From: Paraburkholderia sp. CNPSo 3274
GTDB lineage: Bacteria; Pseudomonadota; Gammaproteobacteria; Burkholderiales; Burkholderiaceae
Reading direction: 5' to 3'
Length of the DNA: 64,000 bases
Assembly (NCBI RefSeq): GCF_024206475.1
Contig: NZ_JAMBPR010000028.1
Span: 1 to 64,000, forward strand
In this document: positions 43,382-51,422 of the stretch, piece by piece
Layout: every line of letters starts with the position of its first letter
Numbering within the stretch: position 1 is the first letter of the stretch
Position numbers and translations under genes: made by a program
The notes under the pieces: model-generated
Told to the model about the DNA's origin: nothing
Seen by the model: only the letters and a program-made list of their open reading frames with translations
Database searches by the model: none

Positions 43382-44344
43382 TCATCCTGCCTGCTTGGCC
43401 GCGCTGAGCGTAACGGTGCATGTCATGCCCATCGCGAGATGGACGTTGCGCGGAACGTTATCCAGATGAATCCGCACGGGCACTCTTTGGGCGAGGCGAA
43501 TCCAGGTGAACACCGGGTCGACGTTCGCAAGCAGTTCACTCTGCCCCGTGGGATTGTCGCGATCCACTATGCCGCTCGCGATGCTATCGACATGCCCCTC
43601 GATATCCACCTTCGCGCCCAGCAACCGGACAATGGCGCGGTCGCCGATCCGAACGCCCTGTATCTTCGTTTCCTCGAAATAGCCGTACACCCAGAACGAA
43701 TGTGAATCGATCATGGCCATACGCGCGACGCCCGCCGTGGCGAAGTCCCCTGGGAACAGATTCAGGTTCGTGATGTAGCCATCCGTCGGCGCACGCACGC
43801 TGCTTCGTTCGAGGTCGAGCCGTGCGGTCTCGAGGCGTACGAGCGCGGCTTTGAGGCTCGCCTCGGCGGCCGCGTGAGCGGCGCGCGCCGCATCGAGCGT
43901 GGATTGGGACTGCTGCGACTGCCAGGCGTAGTCCGAACGCATTTCCTCCGACACGACATCGGCAGAAAGCTTCTCGCGCCTTGCCGCCTGATCCTTGCGC
44001 ATCTTCAGTTCGTACTGGCTCGCATTCGAAAGTGACTCGGACTGAAGCAACTGCGCCTGCGCGCGCGCAACATCCGCATCGGCCTGTTGCAACGCATAGA
44101 CGAAGCGGTTCGGATCGAGCACGTAAAGCACGTCGCCCTTGTGAACCCATTCGTTGTCCTTGACCCGAACTTCCTTCACGATTCCCGAGACGTCGGTCGA
44201 AAGATTGATGACGTTTGCCCGCACGCGGCCATCTCGCGTCCACGGCGAATACATATAGCGATCCCAGATCGCATGCATGAGCACGAGCGCAATCACGACC
44301 ACGATCAACGTGGTCGCAAAGCGTATGAAGTACGGCTTGTTCAT
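43382..44344 (-). CDS. HlyD-family membrane fusion protein of aromatic-acid efflux (AaeA-like)
   Basis: 320 residues. One N-terminal transmembrane segment: FIRFATTLIVVVIALVLMHA. The barrel-sandwich halves are DGRVRANVINLSTDVSGIVK and RAPTDGYITNLNLFPGDFAT, with a coiled coil between them (QQADADVARAQAQLLQSESL). The C-terminal beta domain ends VHLAMGMTCTVTLSAAK. It links the inner-membrane FUSC pump to the outer-membrane NodT channel. Last gene of a four-gene leftward operon; the DUF1656 gene ends 42 bases upstream. The pattern matches AaeA/EmrA-type periplasmic adaptors of p-hydroxybenzoate efflux. Confidence 0.9.
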   Translation of the reverse strand: MNKPYFIRFATTLIVVVIALVLMHAIWDRYMYSPWTRDGRVRANVINLSTDVSGIVKEVRVKDNEWVHKGDVLYVLDPNRFVYALQQADADVARAQAQLLQSESLSNASQYELKMRKDQAARREKLSADVVSEEMRSDYAWQSQQSQSTLDAARAAHAAAEASLKAALVRLETARLDLERSSVRAPTDGYITNLNLFPGDFATAGVARMAMIDSHSFWVYGYFEETKIQGVRIGDRAIVRLLGAKVDIEGHVDSIASGIVDRDNPTGQSELLANVDPVFTWIRLAQRVPVRIHLDNVPRNVHLAMGMTCTVTLSAAKQAG

Positions 44345-44386
44345 CTATCGCCTCGTTTTCATGCGGCGGCCTCTGGGGCATCGTAT

Positions 44387-44590
44387 TTACGTTCTCTGGA
44401 CGATCAGCGCCGCACCGCAAAACAGCGCGACGAAGACCGCAACCCGGAACAGGCCCGGATGCCACGCGAACTGATAGGTACCGACCTTCGCCAGAAACAT
44501 ATCCAGCGCCACGAATACGACGACGCTCCCTAAAAACACGAGCAGCAGCGTGGGCGCAAAGAAGCCATACAGGTCAATTTCCACGGGCAT
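44387..44590 (-). CDS. DUF1656 (AaeX-like) small membrane protein
   Basis: 67 residues with two transmembrane segments (FFAPTLLLVFLGSVVVFVAL and GLFRVAVFVALFCGAALIVQ), and the typical start PVEIDLYGF. Such proteins accompany FUSC pumps and HlyD adaptors (AaeX in Escherichia coli) with unproven function. The gene overlaps the end of the outer-membrane gene by 17 bases and precedes the adaptor gene, so it is translationally coupled within the efflux operon. Confidence 0.88.
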   Translation of the reverse strand: MPVEIDLYGFFAPTLLLVFLGSVVVFVALDMFLAKVGTYQFAWHPGLFRVAVFVALFCGAALIVQRT

Positions 44591-46076
44591 CGCTTTCCCC
44601 TTCTTTGGCGCCGACCGGAATCGCGTTGATCTGCGCGCCCCCGCCCAGGTCTTTCATCAGCAACACCCATGCGTCGACCCGTTGCGCATGGATCAGAGTG
44701 AGATCGCGCTCTTGCTCGAGCATGATCTTTTGTGCTACCAGCACGTCGAGATATTCGGTGATCCCGCCTCGATAGCCGCTGACCGCGAGATCGTATGCGC
44801 GCCGCGACGATTGCCAGGCCGATTCGGCCGATTGTTGCTGAACGTCGAGCGACTGTAGCGACGTCACATCCTCAGCGACGCTCTGTACGGCGGACAGCAC
44901 CGTGTCGTTGTATTTGAGAACTGCATCGTCGTATTCGGCGTTTGCCACGCCGAAGTTGGCGCGCCGGCGGCCCGCGTCGAAGATCGGCAATGATCCGGCA
45001 ATGCCAACGCTGTGCCCGACTGCATCGCTATTGATGAAGTTGAAAAATCCACCGAATGGCGCCAATGACGCGAGTGAGGCGCTGGCGACCAGATCGATGT
45101 TGGGGTAAAAGTCCGCGTGCGCGGCATCGATCTTTTTCGCCGCTTCCGCGGCCCGCCATCGTTGCGCGACGACGTCGGCGCGATGCCCGACAAGCTCCGC
45201 GGGCAAGGCCGAAGGCAGCGCCGTGGCGACGCTGTCCGGCAGCAACGGCGCCTTTAATTGATCGCCGAAACCCGGCCCCTCGCCGACCAGATACGCAATC
45301 TGTAATCGGATGAGCGCGATTTCGTTCAGCGTGCGTGCAATGTCGGTTCGGCCTGCTTCATATTGTGCTTTCGCCTGACTCGCGTCGATCTCGCCACTAA
45401 TGCCGGCAGCGCGGCGCTTGACCGCAATATCCATGTTACGCAACTGCTCCTCGTTGATCGACCGATAGACCGCCAGCAGCGCTGCCTGAAGCGCGAAACG
45501 CGTATAGGTGCGCGCAACGGCCGCTTCGAGTTCGACTTTGGCGAACTGTGCGTCCGCCACCGAAGCCTGCACGTGATTGAGTGCGCCTTGCTCGATTGCG
45601 CGATTCTTGCCCCAGAAGTCGAGGTCCCACGAAAGCGCAACAGCCGCGGCGTTGTTCCAGACCGTAGTGCCGCCTGGCGGCGAAGGGGTCGCATATCGAG
45701 GGAAGCGCGTGCGGGCAAAATGGGCCGCACCCTCGATGTCGGGCAGTTCGTCCGCATGCGCCGCGCGCGCCTGCCAGATCGCGGCGGTGACGCGTGATCT
45801 CACGATCGCGAGCGTTGGACTGCCCTTCTCGGCCTGCTGCATCAGCATGTCGAGCTGCGGGTCGCGCCAGCCGAGCCACCAGTCGCTCGTGGGCCAGTTC
45901 GCGTCACTGACCGCGGTGCGCACGGCGCTGCCCGCGTCCAGGCCGGTGGGATCGATATACGAAGCCTCGGGCTTGATTCCCGCGCCATCGATGCAGCCCG
46001 CGAGCACCGCGAGCGCTATCGACGACACGACACGCAGCGCAAACGCGCCAGCGCCGGAAACCGCGAAGGCTCTCAT
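44574..46076 (-). CDS. NodT-family outer-membrane efflux lipoprotein
   Basis: 500 residues from the ATG at 46076, which overlaps the stop of the FUSC gene by four bases (ATGA); the open frame continues 33 codons upstream inside that gene. Lipoprotein signal: FALRVVSSIALAVLAGC, with the lipobox LAGC. The mature part has the TolC-like repeats: WWLGWRDPQLDMLMQQAEKG, IEGAAHFARTRFPRYATPSP, and LPIFDAGRRRANFGVANAEY in the second repeat. It forms the outer-membrane exit duct for the FUSC/HlyD pump. The order pump, channel, small protein, adaptor is common in Burkholderia. Confidence 0.9.
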   Translation of the reverse strand: MRAFAVSGAGAFALRVVSSIALAVLAGCIDGAGIKPEASYIDPTGLDAGSAVRTAVSDANWPTSDWWLGWRDPQLDMLMQQAEKGSPTLAIVRSRVTAAIWQARAAHADELPDIEGAAHFARTRFPRYATPSPPGGTTVWNNAAAVALSWDLDFWGKNRAIEQGALNHVQASVADAQFAKVELEAAVARTYTRFALQAALLAVYRSINEEQLRNMDIAVKRRAAGISGEIDASQAKAQYEAGRTDIARTLNEIALIRLQIAYLVGEGPGFGDQLKAPLLPDSVATALPSALPAELVGHRADVVAQRWRAAEAAKKIDAAHADFYPNIDLVASASLASLAPFGGFFNFINSDAVGHSVGIAGSLPIFDAGRRRANFGVANAEYDDAVLKYNDTVLSAVQSVAEDVTSLQSLDVQQQSAESAWQSSRRAYDLAVSGYRGGITEYLDVLVAQKIMLEQERDLTLIHAQRVDAWVLLMKDLGGGAQINAIPVGAKEGESDARGN

Positions 46077-48226
46077 GACTCGGCCGCCGTGACTGCCCCA
46101 AGGCGCGTCAGTTGGTCGGTCAGCGCCGCCCAGGTCGAATAGAGCCGCGCGCGCATCTTCAGTATCGCGCGGCATTCATCCGATGCCGGATCGCCAGGGG
46201 GACCGGCCAGCACGGTCAACGCCCGTCTGATCGCCGCGAGCGCCGTTTCGACCGATTCGGAATCGGCGCGCTGCGCCAGTCGTTCCATCGCGCTGAGCCA
46301 TTCAGCCTGCGCCTCGGCCCACGCCGCAGGAAGCAGATCTGGCTGTGTGAATTCGAGGTTGCGCACCTTCATCAACGTATTGACGATCCATAACTGGTCG
46401 AAGGCCCAACTCGTGGCGCGCTCCAGTTGATCCGGTGTGACGTGCGGCACCGTCGAAATATGCGCGATCAGGTCGCGCATCGCGATTCCCACCTGCACGG
46501 CGTCATTCGTATCGACGGGATCGCGTGCTGCCCGCTCCACGATCGAACGAATACGCGTCGCGTAACGGCTCGCCATCCAGGCGCCTTCGCGTGCGACCAC
46601 GAGGGAAAACGCCACGGCGGAGACACCGATGCCGATGAGCAAGCCGAATCCGCGGTCGAGAATATAAGGCGGGTTGTAGACGGCGACGTTCGTTGGCGTC
46701 AGCACGTAGCAGAAGTAGATGTTGAAACCGGCGCCAAATAGCGCGACGCGCGGGAATGTATTGACGTAGCTCCCCAGGAACAGCACGATGCCCAGACACA
46801 GCGCGAACAGGGTGACGTCGCCCAATGCGGGCATCACGAAGAAGTTCACGCCGAAGCCTATGATCCACGCGATCAGGCATCCGACAAAGACTTGCCAGCT
46901 CGCAACGGCAGGTGTCGGGCTAAGCGAAAAAAATCCGCTGGTAATGCCTGCCGCTACAACCGCGCTATAGCCGTTGTCCCATCCCGAGACCACCCACGCG
47001 AATCCGACGACTGCCACCGCCGTAGCCGCGCGCACGCCCGCTATCGCCGCCGTGAAGCCGCTCGTATGCAGCGGAACGCTGCGAATAAACGCCACCGCTT
47101 CGGCGACGGGCTGCGTGAACCGTACTCTCGGCGGGTCGAGCAGCACCTTGCAGGTATTGCAGAACAGGCGAAGCGCCACGACCGCAGACCAGGCTTCGGC
47201 CGCGACCATCGCGACGGACTCGTAACCGGATTCGTCCTGCTGTTCGTTACCGCTCGTCCTGCGGTCGAGGTAGAGCAGCAGCGACGCTTCCAGTGCGCTC
47301 AACCTCTCGATCATGCGCTGGAGCCCGCTCGCCGTTTCCAGACACGCCGCATTCTCGTTCGCAACGACATTCGCCACCTTCCCGAATATCGCGTCAACTG
47401 TCAAGCGAAGCGCTTCGCCTATCTTCACCGAGTTGCGCCGCGCACGGGAAACGGAGAAGATTCGCGTGACAACACCGAGAAATGTCTTGTCCAGCTCCAA
47501 TAGCCCTTCGTCGCGCAAACGCATTTCCGGCTCCTCGAATACGGCAGCCGTGCGCAGGCCCTCCATCGTCACGCTCTCACGAATCAGCTTGAGATAGTTT
47601 TCAACCGGTTCATACCCAGGGTCGCCGCGCACCGCGCCGCGCAGCGAATTCAACAATAGCGCCAATGCGTTTGCTCGCCATTTCGTGAGCGCGGGCACGA
47701 CCCTCTGCGGAAACACCAGCGCACTCACGACACTGCCGCTCGCCACACCAATGAGGACTTCGCTGATCGTATAGATGATGTTGTACGTCACGTCGTAGGG
47801 CGTCGGCCACTCGGGCACCGTGGTAATACACGCTGCATAGCCTGACAACACGAAACCGTATGACTGATAGTTTTTATAGTACGAAGCCCCGGCGACGAAG
47901 AGCCCGACCCACATTGCGAGACCGGCCAGGAAAAGCACGGGCTGCTGCGCGAACAGGATGATCAGTATCAGTCCGGCAAAGCATCCGCAGATAATGCCCA
48001 AGGTCCGGTAAAAGGCGCGCGCAATCACCATTCCGCTTTGCTGGTGGAACATCACGATCACCGCCGAGACCATGGCCGTGCCGGGCGCGCGTAGTTCGAG
48101 CCGCATGCATATCAGCATGCTGATGATCACGGCCAGCGCAGCCTTGAACGCGTGCACGATACGCGGCAGCTCGTCGCCGTACACGTCGGCAAATTCTTTG
48201 CGGAATCCCTCCCAGGTCGTATTCAT
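46073..48226 (-). CDS. FUSC-family efflux permease (AaeB-like)
   Basis: 717 residues, first gene of the efflux operon. Two membrane blocks (about 25-180 and 400-530), with segments such as VISMLICMRLELRAPGTAMV, LFLAGLAMWVGLFVAGASYY, VAVVGFAWVVSGWDNGYSAV and FVMPALGDVTLFALCLGIVL. They are separated by a helical soluble middle and followed by a soluble tail. Together with HlyD, DUF1656 and NodT proteins it should export aromatic carboxylic acids or related toxic compounds with proton motive force. No LysR or MarR regulator is next to the operon, unlike many such loci. It is the second FUSC protein of the window and not close to the first in sequence. Confidence 0.9.
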   Translation of the reverse strand: MNTTWEGFRKEFADVYGDELPRIVHAFKAALAVIISMLICMRLELRAPGTAMVSAVIVMFHQQSGMVIARAFYRTLGIICGCFAGLILIILFAQQPVLFLAGLAMWVGLFVAGASYYKNYQSYGFVLSGYAACITTVPEWPTPYDVTYNIIYTISEVLIGVASGSVVSALVFPQRVVPALTKWRANALALLLNSLRGAVRGDPGYEPVENYLKLIRESVTMEGLRTAAVFEEPEMRLRDEGLLELDKTFLGVVTRIFSVSRARRNSVKIGEALRLTVDAIFGKVANVVANENAACLETASGLQRMIERLSALEASLLLYLDRRTSGNEQQDESGYESVAMVAAEAWSAVVALRLFCNTCKVLLDPPRVRFTQPVAEAVAFIRSVPLHTSGFTAAIAGVRAATAVAVVGFAWVVSGWDNGYSAVVAAGITSGFFSLSPTPAVASWQVFVGCLIAWIIGFGVNFFVMPALGDVTLFALCLGIVLFLGSYVNTFPRVALFGAGFNIYFCYVLTPTNVAVYNPPYILDRGFGLLIGIGVSAVAFSLVVAREGAWMASRYATRIRSIVERAARDPVDTNDAVQVGIAMRDLIAHISTVPHVTPDQLERATSWAFDQLWIVNTLMKVRNLEFTQPDLLPAAWAEAQAEWLSAMERLAQRADSESVETALAAIRRALTVLAGPPGDPASDECRAILKMRARLYSTWAALTDQLTRLGAVTAAES

Positions 48227-48456
48227 GTCCGCTTGACCTCACCCGTCAACCGCGCGCCATACGACTCCTCCACACGATCGTTCGGAATCGTTCTGGCATT
48301 TATATTAGCGCGATCAACGGGCCGCCTCTTTCGTGAAATGGCGTGGAATATTCTGGAACAACGGCGATTCGTGACTGCCGATCGATCAATTGCGCTATCC
48401 AATGCATCGGAATGGAAAGATTGCAGTGCATTGACTACCTGAGAGCAAATCTTCTT
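48227..48456. other. Upstream region of the efflux operon
   Basis: 230 bases without a gene. It holds the promoter of the leftward efflux operon and the 3' end flank of the DUF3331 gene. An AT-rich block ATTTATATTAGCGCGATC lies at 48299-48316, roughly 75 bases before the pump's start. No strong dyad was found. Confidence 0.35.
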
Positions 48457-48912
48457 TTAACGTAACGCCGTTAATCCGGAGGCGTCTACGTTCCATTCTT
48501 CCTGCGCGCAGCGCGGGCAGCAGGCCTCCACGGCCGAAGCGAGTATCATCGCGCCAACGTTCCTCGGTGCCGGTCGCGTTGGGCGCGGACGATAGATCTC
48601 GTCGCCGGGCGAGATCAGCTTGCCGCTCATCGCGCAACGGCCGTTCACCCGGGAATGCGCGGCCACCCACAGTTGCTCCCGGTAGCAGCATTTGGTCGGG
48701 TCGCGCCAGTCGATCGTCATCGAGTGCGCGCTTGGCCGGTCGATGATACGTACGAATGGACGCCAGTCCGAAACATTGGTTTCCGCGCGGTGCCGGCATT
48801 TCGCAAGAGGAACAGGCTCCACGTCGACGATTTCCGAAGCCCCCGGTATCGACAGCAGACCTATCGTGCGAATCCACGGATCGACGAAGTTTGTATTGGT
48901 CAACATCGGCAC
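48457..48912 (-). CDS. DUF3331-family protein
   Basis: 151 residues. The C-terminal half has RVNGRCAMSGKLISPGDEIY, RPRPTRPAPRNVGAMILASA and VEACCPRC, the conserved pattern of the Burkholderia-specific DUF3331 family. The Cys pairs (GRCAMSG, ACCPRC) and an upstream KCCYRE suggest a zinc-binding fold, but this is inference. No signal peptide or membrane segment. Its upstream region carries the same 18-base element as the fdnG upstream region, in the same relation to the gene, which suggests coregulation with formate respiration. Function unknown. The true start may be the GTG/ATG two codons later. Confidence 0.75.
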   Translation of the reverse strand: MPMLTNTNFVDPWIRTIGLLSIPGASEIVDVEPVPLAKCRHRAETNVSDWRPFVRIIDRPSAHSMTIDWRDPTKCCYREQLWVAAHSRVNGRCAMSGKLISPGDEIYRPRPTRPAPRNVGAMILASAVEACCPRCAQEEWNVDASGLTALR

Positions 48913-49004
48913 CTCCTTTCACTCGGCAATCACGTCCTGCGAGCCGGTTCGATGAGCCGGTGCGGCGTGTAGCCAAGGTATCGCCGATCGTCGCGATGAG
49001 ACAG

Positions 49005-49063
49005 CCCTACAAAGGGTTGTGCCGCGCGCATGAATTTTCTGCAACCCTATACCTTCGTTTAAT
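49005..49063. promoter_or_regulatory. Paired dyad elements upstream of DUF3331
   Basis: The strong site CCTATACCTTCGTTTAAT (49046-49063) has centre 49054.5 and form TATAC-CTTC-GTTTA. The weaker site CCCTAC-AAAG-GGTTG has centre 49012.5, exactly 42 bp away. The strong site is base-for-base identical (18 of 18) to the one at 57349-57366 upstream of fdnG. Relative to the DUF3331 start the centres lie about 142 and 100 bases upstream. The weak partner is convincing mainly because of its spacing. Confidence 0.5.
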
Positions 49064-49286
49064 GCCGTGCTGGAGGAACGCTTTCGACTGGCTCAAATAG
49101 CTCTGATGTAAATAACGTTTACATACTCACCGATCTTTAACCTTTGAGAAGCCGAAACGATCAATAACGTTTTGGCATTGAATCCGGCTCAAACCCGGTT
49201 GCTCCTTGTACGAGCAATTTGTTGCAGCGCGTCGTTAGCCATCGAGTCGGCTGAATGAAAGAAACGGCCGATATCTCGCGCACTTT

Positions 49287-49300
49287 TATACCTTTGTATG
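49287..49300. promoter_or_regulatory. Single dyad element upstream of the response regulator
   Basis: TATAC-CTTT-GTATG, with arms ATAC and GTAT in perfect inverted symmetry. Its centre is about 105 bases before the GTG start of the response regulator. It has the same N4 spacer as the elements at the oxidase and formate dehydrogenase loci. No partner at 42 bp was found here. Confidence 0.45.
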
Positions 49301-49398
49301 GTTACCGTGCCTCTTACACCGGACTATCCTGCAATGCGAAAGTCTAACAACCAGCAGGACTGCCGCACTCCGCCTGGGCAGTCCGTCCGAGGGATCGC

Positions 49399-49770
49399 GT
49401 GACTCCAGTCGCTCTTGTCTCCATAGTCGAGGACGACGAGTCGGTTCGGGAATCAATCGAGAGTCTCATTCGAGCCATGGGATGGGAAGTCTTGACTTTC
49501 GACTCAGCCGACGCGTTCCTCCGTTCAGGCGCCGTGCACAAAACACGGTGCCTCATCTCGGACGTCACCATGCCGGGAATGTCGGGCCTGGAAATGCATG
49601 CGCAGTTGCGCTCGCAAGGCAATGCGCCGCCAACGATCTTCATTACCGCTTACCCAACCGCGCAGGACGAATCCGTGGCGCTCGCCAACGGCGCACTTGC
49701 CTATCTCGAGAAGCCGGTTGACTCGAGCGTAATAATCGAAAAGGTTCGAGAAACGATCGGTCGGGCCTGA
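49399..49770 (+). CDS. Single-domain response regulator (FixJ-type receiver)
   Basis: 123 residues, a receiver domain only. Acidic pocket EDD at 11-13, phospho-acceptor Asp55 in CLISDVTMPGMSG, Thr83 in IFITAYPT and Lys105 in AYLEKPVDSS. The sequence is of the FixJ/NarL receiver kind, but no HTH effector follows: the frame stops after RETIGRA and the next gene starts 216 bases on. It may act as a phosphate sink, a diguanylate-free relay, or an allosteric partner of a kinase elsewhere. The start is a GTG with GAGGGA upstream. Its place next to the oxidase operon and the shared dyads suggest a role in respiratory control. Confidence 0.88.
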   Translation: MTPVALVSIVEDDESVRESIESLIRAMGWEVLTFDSADAFLRSGAVHKTRCLISDVTMPGMSGLEMHAQLRSQGNAPPTIFITAYPTAQDESVALANGALAYLEKPVDSSVIIEKVRETIGRA

Positions 49771-49847
49771 AATCTGGCGCGCCACATCGATCGCTTCATT
49801 CGATCGCCTCGTGCCATCCGTCGTTTTAACGCCAGTTGCACTTCATC

Positions 49848-49904
49848 CCTATACGACGGTATAGGTCAGTGGCATTGTGTGCCGCATTTCGCATACCGCG
49901 GTAC
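49848..49904. promoter_or_regulatory. Paired dyad operators upstream of the cyanide-insensitive oxidase operon
   Basis: Site A is CCTATAC-GACG-GTATAGG (49848-49865, perfect 7-4-7 inverted repeat, centre 49856.5). Site B is ATAC-CGCG-GTAC (49893-49904, centre 49898.5). The centres are 42 bp apart, four helical turns, so both would face the same side of the DNA. They lie about 130 and 88 bases before the cioA start. The same geometry is found at 57349-57408. Confidence 0.65.
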
Positions 49905-49986
49905 TGTTTCCAACGCTGTCGTGGCGCGCTAGTGTGCTGATGTCGGACCGGATGCGGTCCGCTCATCCTGCCAGAAGGTGCTCACG

Positions 49987-51381
49987 ATGGATGCCAACGC
50001 GCTCGATCTGTCACGGCTTCAGTTTGCCTTCACCGTATCCGTCCACATCATTTTTCCCGCGCTCAGTATCGGTCTCGCGAGTTTCCTTGCGGTTCTCGAG
50101 GCGTGCTACCTGAAGACAGGCAAGCCGCACTACAAGGCATTGTCGATGTACTGGGCGAAGATATTCGCCGTTGGCTTCGGCATGGGTGTCGTTTCCGGTG
50201 TGGTCATGGCCTACCAGTTCGGCACGAACTGGGCGGGGTTCTCCCGCTTTGCCGGACCGATTACCGGTCCGCTTCTCACCTACGAGGTGATGACCGCCTT
50301 CTTTCTCGAAGCCGGATTCCTTGGAATCATGTTGTTCGGTTGGGAAAAGGTCGGCGCGAAGGCTCACTTTGCGGCAACGCTGCTCGTTGCCATTGGAACG
50401 CTCATATCCACTTTCTGGATTCTCGCATCCAACAGCTGGATGCAAACCCCACAGGGATTCAAGATCGAGGACGGACATGTCGTTCCGGTGGACTGGCTCG
50501 CCGTCATTTTCAATCCGTCGTTTCCGTATCGCCTCGCGCACATGACGATCGCGGCGTTTATCGTCGCCGCGCTGGTCGTTGCCGCGACGGGCGGGTGGCA
50601 TCTTTTGCACGGGCGGCGCGACCCGGAAGTCAAGACCATGTATTCGATGGCGCTTTGGCTGCTCCTCTTTCTCGCACCTGTGCAAGCCTTCGTTGGCGAC
50701 CAGCATGGGTTGAACACCCGTCGCTACCAGCCGGTAAAGATCGCTGCGATTGAAGGACTATGGGAAACGGAAAAAGGCGGCACGGCGCTCAATCTCATCG
50801 GCTTTCCCGATATGAATGCGGAAGTGACACGCTATGCGATCAGAATTCCTCATCTCGGCAGCCTGATCCTCACGCATAGCTGGGACGGTGAAATTCGCGG
50901 GCTCAAGGAATTTCCCAAGGAAGATCGCCCGAATTCGAGCCTGATTTTCTGGACGTTCCGGATCATGGCGGGGCTCGGCGTACTGATGATCCTCACGGCG
51001 CTCCTGGGCGCGCTCCTTCGGCGCGGCGCAAGACTCTTCGAGTTTCGCGCTTACCAATGGCTCACCGTCATCATGGGCCCAATGGGTATCGTCTCGCTCA
51101 TTGCCGGCTGGATTACCACCGAAGCGGGCCGCCAGCCCTGGGTCGTATTCGGCGTATTGCGAACGAGAGATGCCGTCTCGCCTGTGACTGCCCAGAGCGC
51201 GGGCGTTTCCCTGCTGGTTTTCTTCATGGTTTATGTGCTCGTCTTCGGCACGGGCGTCTATTACATCCTCAAGCTTATCTACTCCGGTCCGCCTCTGGAA
51301 GGCGAATCCGCGGCGCCTGCCAAAGTCGCGGATCACCCCGCAGCGGGCGGCCGCCGTCCACTCGCCGCGGCCACCGAGTAG
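49987..51381 (+). CDS. cioA: Cytochrome bd-type (cyanide-insensitive) ubiquinol oxidase subunit I
   Basis: 464 residues from the ATG at 49987, which has AAGGTG upstream; a GTG three codons earlier is inside that site. Nine membrane segments typical of CydA/CioA. High-spin heme His in RLQFAFTVSVHIIFPALSIG, low-spin His in YRLAHMTIAAFIV, and the quinol-site/C-terminal signature ITTEAGRQPWVVFGVLRTRD. The quinol loop is short, as in the CioA group, rather than the long Escherichia coli CydA loop. It reduces oxygen to water with electrons from ubiquinol, without proton pumping. First gene of a three-gene operon. Confidence 0.93.
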   Translation: MDANALDLSRLQFAFTVSVHIIFPALSIGLASFLAVLEACYLKTGKPHYKALSMYWAKIFAVGFGMGVVSGVVMAYQFGTNWAGFSRFAGPITGPLLTYEVMTAFFLEAGFLGIMLFGWEKVGAKAHFAATLLVAIGTLISTFWILASNSWMQTPQGFKIEDGHVVPVDWLAVIFNPSFPYRLAHMTIAAFIVAALVVAATGGWHLLHGRRDPEVKTMYSMALWLLLFLAPVQAFVGDQHGLNTRRYQPVKIAAIEGLWETEKGGTALNLIGFPDMNAEVTRYAIRIPHLGSLILTHSWDGEIRGLKEFPKEDRPNSSLIFWTFRIMAGLGVLMILTALLGALLRRGARLFEFRAYQWLTVIMGPMGIVSLIAGWITTEAGRQPWVVFGVLRTRDAVSPVTAQSAGVSLLVFFMVYVLVFGTGVYYILKLIYSGPPLEGESAAPAKVADHPAAGGRRPLAAATE

Positions 51382-51422
51382 TCGTATGCCAAGCCAGATG
51401 CGCAATCCTTCAGGAGCCTGCC

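Larger units (their letters stand above)
48913..49398. promoter_or_regulatory. AT-rich regulatory region between DUF3331 and the response regulator
   Basis: 486 bases without a gene but full of short repeats. It contains the dyad element at 49046-49063 with a weaker partner at 49005-49019, a further dyad at 49287-49300, and a 7-5-7 inverted repeat ATGTAAA-N5-TTTACAT at 49106-49124. AATAACGTTT occurs twice, at 49111-49120 and 49163-49172. The region serves two divergent genes. Its unusual length and A+T content compared with neighbours also make it a candidate H-NS target. Confidence 0.55.

Noticed and set aside
49106..49124. FNR/ANR box interpretation of the ATGTAAA-N5-TTTACAT repeat
   Set aside because: It lacks the TTGAT-N4-ATCAA core; recorded only as an unassigned inverted repeat.
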